NCBI GenBank assembly: GCA_963575745.1
Contig: CAUYUJ010022436.1
Coordinates: forward strand, 67,501 to 90,000
From: Prorocentrum cordatum
Lineage: Eukaryota > Sar > Dinophyceae > Prorocentrales > Prorocentraceae
Length of the DNA stretch: 22,500 bases
Reading direction: 5' to 3'
A program made the translations under genes and the position numbers. The notes under the pieces were generated by a model that saw only the letters and a list, made by a program, of their open reading frames with translations, made no database searches and was not told the origin of the DNA. Each line of letters starts with the position of its first letter. Positions within the stretch are counted from its first letter, which is position 1. This document shows positions 1-8,925 of the stretch, piece by piece.

Positions 1-125
1 AACCCTCGAGTTTCTGTACTTTCTTGGTGCTCGAAGTTCTTTCTGGTGTTTCAGGCTAAAGTAGGTTGGAACATCATAGCCCCGGGGTCATCAAGCCTGG
101 ATCCAGAACGACTGTCCCGAGAGAA
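1..125. other. Unassigned leading sequence
   Basis: I see no gene or recognisable repeat in this short stretch. The short open frames that cross it are GC-rich and change strand freely, as expected by chance. Confidence 0.4.
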
Positions 126-325
126 TCGGCGGCGAGCGAAGGGAGGAAGTGGGAAGGAGAATGCCTTCTCAGAAGGCGGCGGGACTTCGCGGAAGCCCTC
201 GCGCCTTGTGAGAAGTTCTTTGGTGTCTTCGGGGGAGGCTCAGAAGACTTCTCGGAAGGCTCGGGGACTTCCGAGCATTCTGAGAAGGCCCGCCCCTTCT
301 CATTTCCCCCCGCGCTCGCCGCCAA
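126..325. mobile_element. TIR (MITE-like) element, copy 1
   Basis: A non-coding block of about 200 bp whose ends are inverted copies of each other. The left end reads TCGGCGGCGAGCGAAGGGAG and the reverse complement of the right end reads TGGCGGCGAGCGCGGGGGGA; similarity runs about 30 bp with a few mismatches. AGAGAA occurs on both outer flanks (119-125 and 325-330) and may be a short target duplication. The interior is rich in TTCTGAGAAGG-like short palindromes. The same ends and length recur at 6251-6449, which is why I call it a dispersed element. It has no ORF, so it would be non-autonomous. The superfamily is unknown. Confidence 0.6.
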
Positions 326-357
326 GAGAAAGGGTCGGCACTTCTTGAAGGACAATT

Positions 358-455
358 GCCTCCGGCGCCGCCCGCTGGCGCGCGCCGCCAGCCAGCGAGG
401 TGGGCCCAACACCGACCCAAACAGTCCGCGCGGGCCTCCCGAAGGTCATGCCTTG
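358..455. repeat. Partial copy of the foldback element found at 6487-6704
   Basis: The run from CTCCGGCGCCGCCCGCTGGC through GGGCCCAACACCGACCC, TCCGCGCGG and TCATGCC matches, in the same order, the centre and right arm of the foldback at about 6570-6672 (CTCTGGCGCCGCCCCTGGCG, GGGCCCAGCGCGGACCC, TCCGCGCGG, TCATGCC). The left arm is not evident, so it is a truncated or strongly diverged copy. It starts about 33 bp after the TIR element, the same arrangement as at the second locus. Confidence 0.5.
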
Positions 456-1020
456 GTGGCGTTGCTGCTTGCTTCAGGCAGGGGATCGACTACAGAGCCG
501 ATTTACCCCCTTCGGAACCTGGAGCATATACACTACCAGTGGCGGCTTGTTTTTCAGTCAGAAGACTTTCTGAAGGTCGGGGACGACGTCGGGGTGGTGT
601 GGTGTATACTTTTTCCCCCGTGTCCCGGGGCAAAGCACGAAACATGTATACACTAGGATCTCGTCTACACCAGGATCCGCTTTCTTATGCAAGCGTCAGT
701 GCAGGGCCGGAAAAAGCGTCGGTGTATAGACTTTGTTTCTTACCCAGATGATGTTCCGTAGATTTGTGGATCACTTTGCACGTTGTCCGTATATTCGGCG
801 AAAGAACATCAACTTTGGAGTCAATCAACTCTGTAGTCGATCCCCTACTCGAGGGCTGGGAAGCCGCCTCGGAGTAGACGAAGACCACGACAGCCTCGAA
901 ACTCGAGTCTGGCCCCCCTCTGCCCTCGCCTCCGCTGGCCCTCCTCCCATCGGCACTTCTGCTCTCCTGTGCTCGGCTTCTGGCCGCCTTCCCACCCGCT
1001 GGCCTCCTCCCCCAGTTCGC
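456..1020. other. Non-coding stretch with short inverted TATACAC motifs
   Basis: No convincing gene. Two blocks, 527-608 and 646-729, each begin with TATACAC and end with GTGTATA, giving two inverted pairs 75-76 bp apart. Around 845-1020 the sequence becomes pyrimidine-rich and leads into the CCT tract. Open frames here run on both strands with low-complexity composition and are not supported as genes. Confidence 0.4.
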
Positions 1021-1115
1021 CTTGTCCTTCTCCTCCTCCTCCTTCTCCTCCTCCTCCTCCTCCTTCTCCCCCTCCTCCCCCTCCCCCTCCTCCTCCTCCT
1101 CCTTCTCCTCCTCTT
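1021..1115. repeat. CCT/CTT polypyrimidine tract
   Basis: An imperfect run of CCT, CTT and CCC triplets on the + strand, ending directly at the spliced-leader relic. It is probably the pre-existing target into which the LINE inserted. It also places a polypyrimidine tract next to the CAAG acceptor in the relic leader, which could serve trans-splicing, but that role is only inferred. Confidence 0.8.
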
Positions 1116-1135
1116 TCCGTAGCCATTGGCTCAAG
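1116..1135 (+). other. Decayed spliced-leader relic at the LINE 5' end
   Basis: The sequence TCCGTAGCCATTGGCTCAAG equals the dinoflagellate spliced leader except that two T residues of the central TTTT are missing. It lies 153 bp upstream of the ORF1 start, on the same strand, exactly where the candidate left target duplication (1100-1117) ends. Known biology: dinoflagellate mRNAs receive this leader by trans-splicing, and genomic copies mark reinserted mRNA. Inference: the LINE was copied from a trans-spliced transcript. Confidence 0.85.
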
Positions 1136-1288
1136 TTGCCATATCCTCAAGGCAGCTGGCCAGGTCAGGGCAGGGCTGCTCCCGACTCGGCCCGCGACAC
1201 AAGGGTCGGGGTTTGACCGTTTTCGCGCACTGGCATTTTGCCACCTGATTTCTCTCTCCAGTTTCTTGTCTCGCTCCCTGGCAGTGCA

Positions 1289-2358
1289 ATGGCCGCCGCC
1301 GAGGTATCCAACGCTCAGTTGCTCCAGGTTCTCGAAGGAATGAGCGGCGGCATGAACGCCATGAGGGACGACATCAAAGATGTCAAAGAGCGTCTCGCCG
1401 TTGCAGAAGGACTTGAGGAAAATATTTCCGATCTCGAGCTCGCCATGGGGGGTAAGTTCGAAGAGGCCAAGAACGCTCACGAAGCCCTTGTTCTCGACAT
1501 GGACCTACGAGGTTCTCGATTCGAGCATGCCCATCAAGAAGCCGCCACCAACGCTGCCTTCTTCGACACCGAGGACGGCAACCCCACCGCCAAAAACGCA
1601 TGGCTCGAGATTCAACGCCAGATGAATGAGAATATGGCCAGGCTCGAAACATCTCTTGCTGAACTTCAACGTGCTCCGTCCGATGCAGGCTCCGCTTCAA
1701 CCCGTCCGCCATCCAAGTCTCGTCGCTTGGGAAGGGGCACCAGCGCTGGCTCCAGCTTGTCCGAGATTCCCGTGATCGACCTCGCCAGCGACGAGCACAA
1801 CCAGATCGACCCGACCAGGCGGTGGATCAGTGGTTTTCCTCGCCCAGTCACCGAGCCGTATAGGCGCACAGGCTTCAACCAGATGAAAAGCCGACTTCCT
1901 GCCACCATCAGCGAAGGGATGACAGGACATTTCCACAAAGTATCACCTTCAACTCCGAGCAAACGGCCCGCGACTTCCACGACTGGTTCCTCGCGAATCC
2001 CGTGACGTGGCAGGACTACCGCAACACCTCCCTTCATCCACTGCGCTGCCGCAGAGACATGCCGCTGCAAGCCCGCCAGAAGAACCGCGTCCTGAGCGCT
2101 CTCTGGCCGCTCGTCCGCAAGCGCCTCGAGAACGCAGGCAAGTGGAGCCCGTCAGTCAAGATCGGCACCAACCCGTTCAAAGGCGTGTTCAGTATCACCA
2201 CCGAGAATGACCACTGGGAGATCTTCAAGTTGTCCGACGCTCCTGGAGGTATGTACGAGCTGAAGCCGATCAGCGACCAGCTCTCCGAATGGGGCATCAA
2301 CGAGTCGACCGCCAACTGGATGGTCGAGCAGGCCCAGGCCTCCGTTCAGCAGTACTGA
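1289..2358 (+). pseudogene. LINE ORF1 protein, frameshifted
   Basis: Predicted nucleic-acid-binding ORF1 protein of the LINE. I chose the ATG at 1289 (MAAAEVSNAQLL) over one at 1238 because the heptad-rich helix starts there. Residues about 5-145 are charged and helical with repeated L/A/E spacing (DDIKDVKERLAVAEGLEENI), typical of a coiled coil. A Ser/Arg-rich linker follows, then RRWISGFPRPV near 1819-1851, which fits the first strand of an RRM. The frame then shifts at about 1905-1940: the first frame ends at a stop at 2003-2005, while the next frame gives ITFNSEQTARDFHDWF and continues to the TGA at 2356-2358, including GTNPFKGVFSI and HWEIFKL. The halves together look like one protein of about 355 residues. 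Decay is the likely cause; a programmed shift or assembly indel is possible. Confidence 0.85.
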
Positions 2359-2384
2359 AGTGACGCCAACCCAGTATCGTGTGC

Positions 2385-5300
2385 ATGGTTTTCGTCTTTC
2401 CCGCTTCTTCGCTGCCTCTGTCGCCCGAGTCCTCTGCCCGCTGCTCGCTTTCTCTGTCGAATGCTGTTTTTGGAGCCCAGCCACCTTCGCCTGAGAACCC
2501 AGCCAGTTCTCGCCTCTCTTTTCCGCCGTCCCTGGCCAACGGTCGAGGTATTCGGATTGCTACCTGGAACTGTCATACCCTGTTCGGCGCGGTCTCTGGG
2601 GACCACGACACTCAGGTCAAGACCTTCGATCGACTTACTAACCTAACTAGAGCAAACACTATCATTTTGTTACAGGCAATGCACGGCCATGAAGGGGATC
2701 GCGAATCGTTGCGTACCGAGTTCCCTGGCTATGAATCTTCCCGTACGTTCTGCCCCGACAGTTACGCTGGCGGGAGCACGATCATGCTTGCTCGCTCTCT
2801 TCTCGCTCTGCTTCCTCAACATCAACATGCTGTGATTATTCCTGGGCGTCTCCATGCCGTCACTATCCAGTCCGACTCTTTCTCGCTTGCCATCTTGAAC
2901 CTCCATCTCGACCCGAGTTGCCGTCACAGAGAGAAAATAAGGATCCCTTGCTTGTGCGCCAAGTTTTTGCATACGTTCCAGGGCCTCTTCTTCTTTGTTG
3001 TAGACTTCAACTTTTGCGAGCTGGGCGAGGGCGCCCAGCGAGTAGACGGCTCTGTGCAGATCAACAGCCCCGACTCCCTCGCTCACAAGTTCTGGTCTTT
3101 ATTGCCCAACGTTATGGAATGCTACCAAGAGAATCCGACCCACCACGCCACTCGGAATGGGAATGTGGTTAGCGTATCCAGGATCGACCGTATTTATGCC
3201 AATGTGCTCACTGGGGATCTCTTGGATTTGAAGCCGACCTCTGGGACCTCCTGGAATATCTGTAAAGCCGACCTCCCGAGTGACCACGCACCGGTGTACC
3301 TGCATCTGAATGGAGGCGGAGACAACCGCTCTCGGGCCGTCGCCTCGCGGGTCTCTCGTCACCCTCTGTATCCGATCCTGCTCGAAAAGCTGATCAACGA
3401 GCACGGGGTATGCGAAGATCATCCGCCGCTGATGGTTGAAGAACTCACGTGTCTTATGCACGAAGCAGGCCGTCTTGTTCAGCATCGCCTTTCTGAGCTT
3501 CCGCCCAGCTCCGCCGAGCAGCATTTGCAGTGGCTGTTCGCGGTGAATCGCGCCATGCGGAGCCGCGAGATAAGCACGCTGAAGAAGGCTGTCAAGGCCA
3601 TCCCCGTGCTGGTCAACTTTCTCGACCCTGACAGTGGCAGGTGGCACAGCCAGTCAGCCTTTTCAAGAGTATATGGCCAAGATTGCTGCCGCTTGGTACC
3701 AAAAAGACTATGAGGAAATCATCGGACATACCACGGAATCCCCCCAGTTTTATGGGCACCGAGCTGCACGTCTTCAGAGATTGGTATCGGCCTGGTCTCC
3801 GAAGAATCGGAGAATATTCCTCGCGGGCATCGCGGATGCCGATGGGAACGCTTTCCCGACTGCTGAGGCTGGGGCTCATGCTCTCGCCGCTCACTGGAGC
3901 CAAGTTCATGCCTCTGTTTCATCTCAGATTGCCGCGAGGGACCAGCTTGAGGAACATATTCAAAAAGTGAGGGAGGCCCAGATTTGGAGGCTTTCTGAAG
4001 AGCAGTTTTACGGAGTTTTGGATCGGCTTCGCGATTCCGCCCCTGGCCCTGACGGGCTATGTTACTCTGCCTGGTCCAAGGGACATTTATTCGTTAGGTG
4101 GGCCGCCTTCGCCATGTGCCAGCATATCATGGATTTCGGCCAGGTTTCGGACGATTTCAACCTCAGTAACTCGGTCTTCCTCCCCAAAGGTTCCCTGGGC
4201 CGCGACGGGTTCGAGCTCTGGGGGGCCCTTGAAATGGCCCGTCCCCTCTCCCTCTCCGACTCGATCAACAAAATTGTCGCTGTCGCGATCAACTGCCGCC
4301 TGAAAGAGGTTTGCGTTGACGCCGCTATTGGGATCCAAAGGGGCTTCGTCGAACACCGTGACATGCTAGACAACCTGATTGTGTTTGAGACGCACATGGT
4401 CGTAGGAGCAGGCCTGCTGTGGCGACAGACTGCAGGCGCTATCCTGCTGGACATTAAGGCCGCCTTCCCCAGTTTATGCCATGATTTGATATTTCCGTAT
4501 TCGAGAATGAATTTCCCAGAGTTTGTGCTGAATGCGATAAAGACGCTCTATGCCAAGGTTACCACCATTCTCCTGGGCGGGGTGTCTCACTGCTCTTTTC
4601 GGATCCTCCGCGGGATAAAGCAAGGATGTCCACTCTCGGGAAGCGTGTTCGCCCTGGGGTTCGATCCGGTTTTACGCTTGCTCTGTCTTCGGCTGCCCCG
4701 TCGTGTCCACTTGCACGGCGCCTTCGCCGACGAGATTGCTTCCGCCGCCTTTGACATCTACACGGCCGTGCCTATTTTCATGAAAGTTATGATGCTTGCA
4801 GGGCTCGCCGCTGGACTCATCCCGAACCTCAAGAAAACGGCGATATTCTTTTACCGCGACTTTAACAGGGAGGAGGAGCAGAGGAAGTTCCAACTGCGGG
4901 GGATCAGGGTTCGGAGCTTCGGGATGTCCAAGTGTGCCAAGTATCTTGGAGTGATGTGTGGGATCAGAGCCCAAGAGGAATCTTGGGCCGCCCCATTGGT
5001 CAAGTTCCGCGACCGCTGCCGCCTCATTAAGTCTTTGAAGTTAGGCCTGTCGATGTCTCTCGTGGCGTACAACCAGATAGCAGTCACTGTGCTCATGTAC
5101 ATCGCCCAGTTCTCTCCGCCCACGGCCGACTGCTGCTGGCAAGTGCATCTCGGTCTGCAGTCTTTAACATGTGCTCCTCGGCATGCCCTTTCTGATCACA
5201 TGCTGGTGGGAATGAAGTCTCTCGGGGGATAGCTGTCTCGGGCCAGGTCTCTCACGCGCGAAGCTCGGGCTGCTGCATATCGTGCTACCTTCGCCTCGTC

Positions 5301-6057
5301 GGTCTTTTTCGCCTGCGTCGAGCAAATTGAGGACGCGTTCGATGACCCCGAATGCCACCTGGATGCTCATCTTCATCCCGTTTATACCAAGTCTTTCGTT
5401 TTAATGATGGCCCAGAACTATCGTGAGTTATCCAGAATCCCGTCCGCCCCCACTGTCTTCGAGCATGGGCTTCAGAAGAAAATGACCAAGCTTGTTCTCT
5501 CACATCAACCCCTGGTTCCGTTTCCAGAGCTGATCCTGAGGCGTCTCCAGTACTGGGCCTCGAGGTTTCCTGAAGTTGGCCAAGGTGGGGCTCCCGAAGC
5601 CCAACTGTGTTTCTCTCGGCTAAAAGTGGTCGGCCAGCATATTGCTCCCTTTGTTCAACTCAGTCTGTTGCCCACTATATGTAATGCTGGGAATACCTCA
5701 CGGAGATACCGCCGGGCCACTCTGGGATGCAGGTTTGGATGCCAATGTATTGCTGGCGACCAGATCGTGCGCTATCTTGTCTGTCCAATTCTGCTTGGAG
5801 TGATGCGTGCCAATCTGCCTAGGCTCCCACCGTGGTGGGGGGCGGAGGTGTTTGCTGGGTTCCTTTTTTTTTCTATGCCTCTCTCGTGCGAAGAAATCGT
5901 CTCCATTGCCATGGCACACGATGTTCTTTCAAACGCGTTTAATAAGCTCAGGTCCGAGGGGGCCCAAAGCACTTCGCGAGCCATGCGGCTTGCTGCAGGC
6001 CGGTTCCGCCTTATATGCCGACGGGGTGCCAGGGCGAGGTCTCTGGCGCGGCGATAG
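2385..6057 (+). pseudogene. LINE ORF2 polyprotein (endonuclease + reverse transcriptase), disrupted
   Basis: ORF2 would nick target DNA and reverse-transcribe the element RNA there. It starts 26 bp after ORF1 stops. Endonuclease domain, 2550-3310: IATWNCHTLFG, LLQAMHG (family norm LQE; the catalytic Glu is Ala at 2676), LNLHLDP, VVDFNF (norm GDFN), SRIDRIY, PSDHAPV. The frame shifts between about 3640 and 3680. RT domain follows: APGPDGLCYSAW, LPKG, RPLSLSDSINKI, GIQRGFVEHRDML, LLDIKAAF (motif A, Asp at 4450), RGIKQGCPLSGSVFAL (motif B), FADEIAS (motif C at 4726; norm F/YADD, second Asp is Glu). A TAG at 5230-5232 interrupts, and the same frame resumes to the TAG at 6055-6057. Near the end GCRFGCQCIAGDQIVRYLVC (5725-5784) resembles the Cys/His motif of these elements with the His replaced by Arg. 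About 1,220 codons in all. Confidence 0.9.
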
Positions 6058-6108
6058 GGCTTCTGGCGGTGTGGGCGCCTCGGATGACCTGCCAGATGGG
6101 GTCGGGTG

Positions 6109-6250
6109 TCCTTCTCGTCCTCCTTCTGGATGGAGACTGGCGGGAGGGATAGGGGAGACGGTCTGGCCCCGCCCGAGCGGTCGGCCAGGGCGCCGCCTAC
6201 GCTACGAGTCGGTGCGCTCCGATTCGCCGGCACGGCCGCGGCCTCGACGA
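6109..6250. other. Short GC-rich spacer
   Basis: It begins with the candidate right target duplication of the LINE (6109-6126) and then holds GC-rich sequence with no recognisable gene up to the second TIR element. Confidence 0.4.
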
Positions 6251-6449
6251 TTGGCGGCGAGCGAGGGGGGGAAGTGAGAGGGGGCGGGGGTGCTCAGAAG
6301 GCTCGGAAGTCCTTCACCATTCCGAGAAGTTTTCGCGGCCTTCCCTGGACACACGGACAGCTTCTGAGAAGGCCCGAGGCCTCGGAGAAGCCCCGCCGCC
6401 TTTTGAGAAGGTCTTCTGCTTCTAACTTCCGCATCTCGCTCGCCGCCAA
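6251..6449. mobile_element. TIR (MITE-like) element, copy 2
   Basis: The left end reads TTGGCGGCGAGCGAGGGGGG and the reverse complement of the right end reads TTGGCGGCGAGCGAGATGCG, so TGGCGGCGAGCGAG is identical at both ends. Total length is about 199 bp, the same as the copy at 126-325. The interior again holds TCTGAGAAGG and CCGAGAAG motifs, arranged in diverged order. No ORF is supported. Flanks do not show an obvious target duplication. Confidence 0.65.
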
Positions 6450-6486
6450 GATGAAGCTCGAGTCGCTTCACCTCGGAGGACGCGTA

Positions 6487-6704
6487 GTGTCGAAGACGAG
6501 ACAACGGCATCAACATAAACTTTGAGCGCTCCGAGCGGATTTCTTGGGTTGGCGCTCGGCCCCCCCTGGCGGCGCCTCTGGCGCCGCCCCTGGCGCGCTC
6601 CGCGCGCCAGGGAGGGGGGCCCAGCGCGGACCCACGAAATCCGCGCGGAGCGCCAGCAGTTTATGTTCATGCCGTTTTTTATTCTTCGGCCGGAGCCGGG
6701 CGCG
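6487..6704. mobile_element. Foldback element with 14-bp flanking direct repeats
   Basis: A long imperfect palindrome. The left arm from 6492 (GAAGACGAGACAACGGCATC, AACATAAAC, GCGCTCCG, GCGGATTTCTTGGGT) matches the reverse complement of the right arm up to 6687 (GAAGAATAAAAAACGGCATG, AACATAAAC, GCGCTCCG, GCGGATTTCGTGGGT). The arms are about 80-100 bp and meet in a GGCGCC-rich centre near 6575-6610. TCGGAGGACGCGTA stands on both sides, at 6473-6486 and 6705-6718, as a perfect 14-bp target-site-like repeat. There is no ORF of its own. A fragment of a relative lies at 358-455. Confidence 0.75.
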
Positions 6705-6718
6705 TCGGAGGACGCGTA

Positions 6719-7047
6719 AGGAGGGGCAGCGAGGGCTGCAGAAAGGGGCCTTTGAGGGACCCGGAGTGGGGGGCTTCAGGGCTCGAAAAGGGCACCTCTC
6801 TCCCCCCTCATTTGTCACCCCCATGAATCCGCGCCTCTGCTTTTGAGCGTCGCTCCGCCGAACAAGGGATGACGAGGAGGCGGAGGCGGGGGACGCGGCG
6901 GGCTGACGAGTGCCTCCTCGTTCTCCTCGTCGCAGTGCCCAGGCGCGCCCCAGTCTCGACGGGGAAGGGGGGGGGGCTCTCCGACGTCGGCGACGGGAGC
7001 CCTGTCCGGGGGGCGCAGTGAACCAACGGTCGGGGAACGTGTCTTCG
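6719..7047. other. Unassigned GC-rich stretch
   Basis: I see no supported gene. Open frames exist on both strands, but they run straight into the GGA array and have low-complexity composition. Confidence 0.4.
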
Positions 7048-7445
7048 GGAGGGGGAGGAGGAGGAGGAGGAGGAGGAGGAGGAGGAGGAGGAGGAGGAGG
7101 GGAGGAGGAGGAGGAGGAGGAGGAGGAGGAGAGGAAGGGAGGAGGAGGAGGAGGAGGAGGAGGAGGAGGAGGAGGAGGAGGAGGGAGGAGGACAAGGAGG
7201 GGGAGGAGGAGGGGGAGGAGGAGGAGGAGGAGGGAGGAGGAGAGGAGGAGGAGGAGGAGGAGGAGGAGGAGGAGGAGGAGGAGGAGGAGGAGGAGGAGGA
7301 GGAGAGGAGGAGGAGGAGGAGGAGGCGGAGGGAGGAGGAGGAGGAGGAGGAGGAGGAGAGGAGGAGGAGGAGGAGGAGGAGGAGGAGGATTGGAGGAGGA
7401 GGAGGAGGAGGAGGAGGAGGAGGAGGAGGACGAGGAGGAGGAGGG
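7048..7445. repeat. (GGA)n polypurine array
   Basis: About 400 bp of almost uninterrupted GGA on the + strand with scattered GGG and single-base slips. Such mirror-symmetric polypurine can form triplex or G-rich structures. The long Gly/Glu/Arg and Ser/Pro/Leu frames that it opens on the two strands are artefacts of the repeat. Confidence 0.95.
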
Positions 7446-8446
7446 TGCGTGGAGGAGCAAGAGCGGGAGGAAAGCAGGACGATGAGTTGGATCAGAGGGA
7501 TAGGTGGAGATGGATCGAAGGTGGAAGGGGATACGGATGGAAACGGGTGACGAGGAGGAGGATAACCAATGAATGTTAGTACTATAAATGTTAAGAAAAG
7601 GATACTACTGAGAAGGGTCAGGGGAAGACGAATAGTATCAAGAGTAACATCAACATCAATAGCTGTAATATTATTCAACTTGCTAAACATGAGGAGACGA
7701 AAGAGTAGTACATCGGATGAGCAAAGGAGGAGGCGGACGGGGGGAAAAGACGGACGGGGGAACGTGAGCAAACGAAACAGGCAGGAGGACGAGGAGTTGC
7801 TTTCCCCTTTGGCCAAGGAGTCAGAGGCCGTCCAGACGCCTGCCAACGGCTACGCCTCGCGCGCTGATATTCCCAGTGGCTGCGAGCTGGAGGGGCCTCC
7901 GTGGGGTCCTCATCCCCCCCTCTTTTTTTCGCTCGTTCCTCATCGCTCCTCGCTCCCTCCTCGCCCAGGGGCGGTGCAGCCTGGGTAGTGTTCAGGATCC
8001 CTTGCTTGCTGGGTGTAGGATGGGCGGGTCAGGATGTAAGAATGTGTGCAGGACGGATGTAATAATGGTCTGTTGCAGGATGGGCGGGGTGGTTGTTTCG
8101 AATGGTCGTGTGGGTACGCCCACAGGAAAGAGAAGGTGTAGGACGACATGGGCGTGTGACGGGCTGTGGATAAACGTTTGCTGGAGATGTGCTTGTTTTT
8201 GTATGAGGGCATGTGGATCTTGATAAGGAGTACATCATGCATAAGCTGCGTAGCACTTTAGGATGGATGTCGTGCAACGTGGGTAGGGATAACCGCTTTT
8301 CAACAGGTGTAGTACTGGCACGCGGAGGTGTTGGATTCTCGTGTGGGAGCTTTTACCTTGAGGGAGAACGGTGTAGGATAGTCTGGGCGCTTGGCGGACG
8401 CCTAATGACTGGTTTATTGCTGTGGGAGGGTGCGGGATGATCTATA
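7446..8446. other. Gene-poor stretch with a recurring GTGTAGGATGGGCGG-like motif
   Basis: No supported gene. From about 7985 to 8440 a short motif of the GTGTAGGATGGGCGGG type returns in degraded form near 8016, 8075, 8134, 8257 and 8371, which suggests an old tandem repeat. 7560-7700 is locally A-rich compared with its neighbours. Confidence 0.35.
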
Positions 8447-8470
8447 TGTGTGTGTGTGTGTGTGTGTGTG
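8447..8470. repeat. (TG)12 microsatellite
   Basis: Twelve uninterrupted TG units, preceded by TATA and followed by GTTGTG. Confidence 0.97.
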
Positions 8471-8559
8471 GTTGTGACGGGGGTTTGCCCTCTGGGGCCT
8501 CCTGGGGGTTAGGGCCGAGGGCTCTAAATGTCCGTCCGGGCTCCCCGTCTGGGCCTCTC

Positions 8560-8925
8560 TTGGAGCCGTCTTGGGGGCTCATTGGCCGTCTTGGAGGCCT
8601 CTTGGGCCGTCTTCGGGCCATCTTGAGGGCCCCTTGGGCCGTCTTGGGGCGGCCTTCGGCGCCTGCTGGGCAGTCGTGGGACACCGAATGCGATAAGAAC
8701 GTCTACATCTTGCAAACACCTCAGGTAGATCAATGAATGTTGGTTCTTCGGGCTCTCTTCCGAGGCCTCTCGGAGGTCTGAAGGCGTTTCGAAGGCCGCC
8801 TGGGCCGTCTCGGAGCCACTCTTGGGCATCTTGGAGCGAGCGTTCGGCGAAATTGGAGTACCCTTGGAGCGTCTTGGGACCCTCCTGGAGCTCTCTTGAC
8901 CCGTCTTGGAGCTTTCCCGGCAGCG
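8560..8925. repeat. Degenerate GCCGTCTTGG interspersed repeat
   Basis: GCCGTCTTGG and close variants return at about 8566, 8585, 8606 and 8638, and again as GCGTCTTGG or CCGTCTTGG in 8770-8920. Steps are often near 20 bp, filled with GGGG, CCTC or GGAG. A different block (8690-8750) with lower GC separates the two runs. Both strands stay open over long distances because of the repeat, giving Ala/Gln/Pro/Lys/Arg-rich frames on the minus strand. I do not call these genes. Confidence 0.6.

Larger units (their letters stand above)
1116..6108 (+). mobile_element. Non-LTR (LINE) retrotransposon, near full-length, inactive
   Basis: A two-ORF LINE of about 5 kb: spliced-leader relic, 5' leader of about 150 bp, ORF1 with coiled coil and RRM-like region, ORF2 with an AP-endonuclease-like domain, reverse transcriptase and a C-terminal Cys motif, and a short 3' UTR. 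There are no long terminal repeats and no integrase, so LTR classes are excluded. A candidate target duplication of 18 bp with 16 matches lies at 1100-1117 and 6109-6126; it is pyrimidine-rich like its surroundings, so the 3' boundary is tentative. I see no poly(A) at the 3' end. The copy has at least two frameshifts, one in-frame stop and altered catalytic residues, so it should not move by itself. Confidence 0.9.

Noticed and set aside
1383-5376. Minus-strand frames within the LINE
   Set aside because: They are antisense shadows of the recognisable ORF1 and ORF2 coding frames.
1116-6108. LTR retrotransposon
   Set aside because: No terminal direct repeats, protease, integrase or RNase H order; the endonuclease precedes the RT as in LINEs.
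6510-7846. Ser/Pro/Leu-rich frames on the minus strand across the GGA array
   Set aside because: Pure products of (TCC)n in different phases; they overlap each other and the foldback element.
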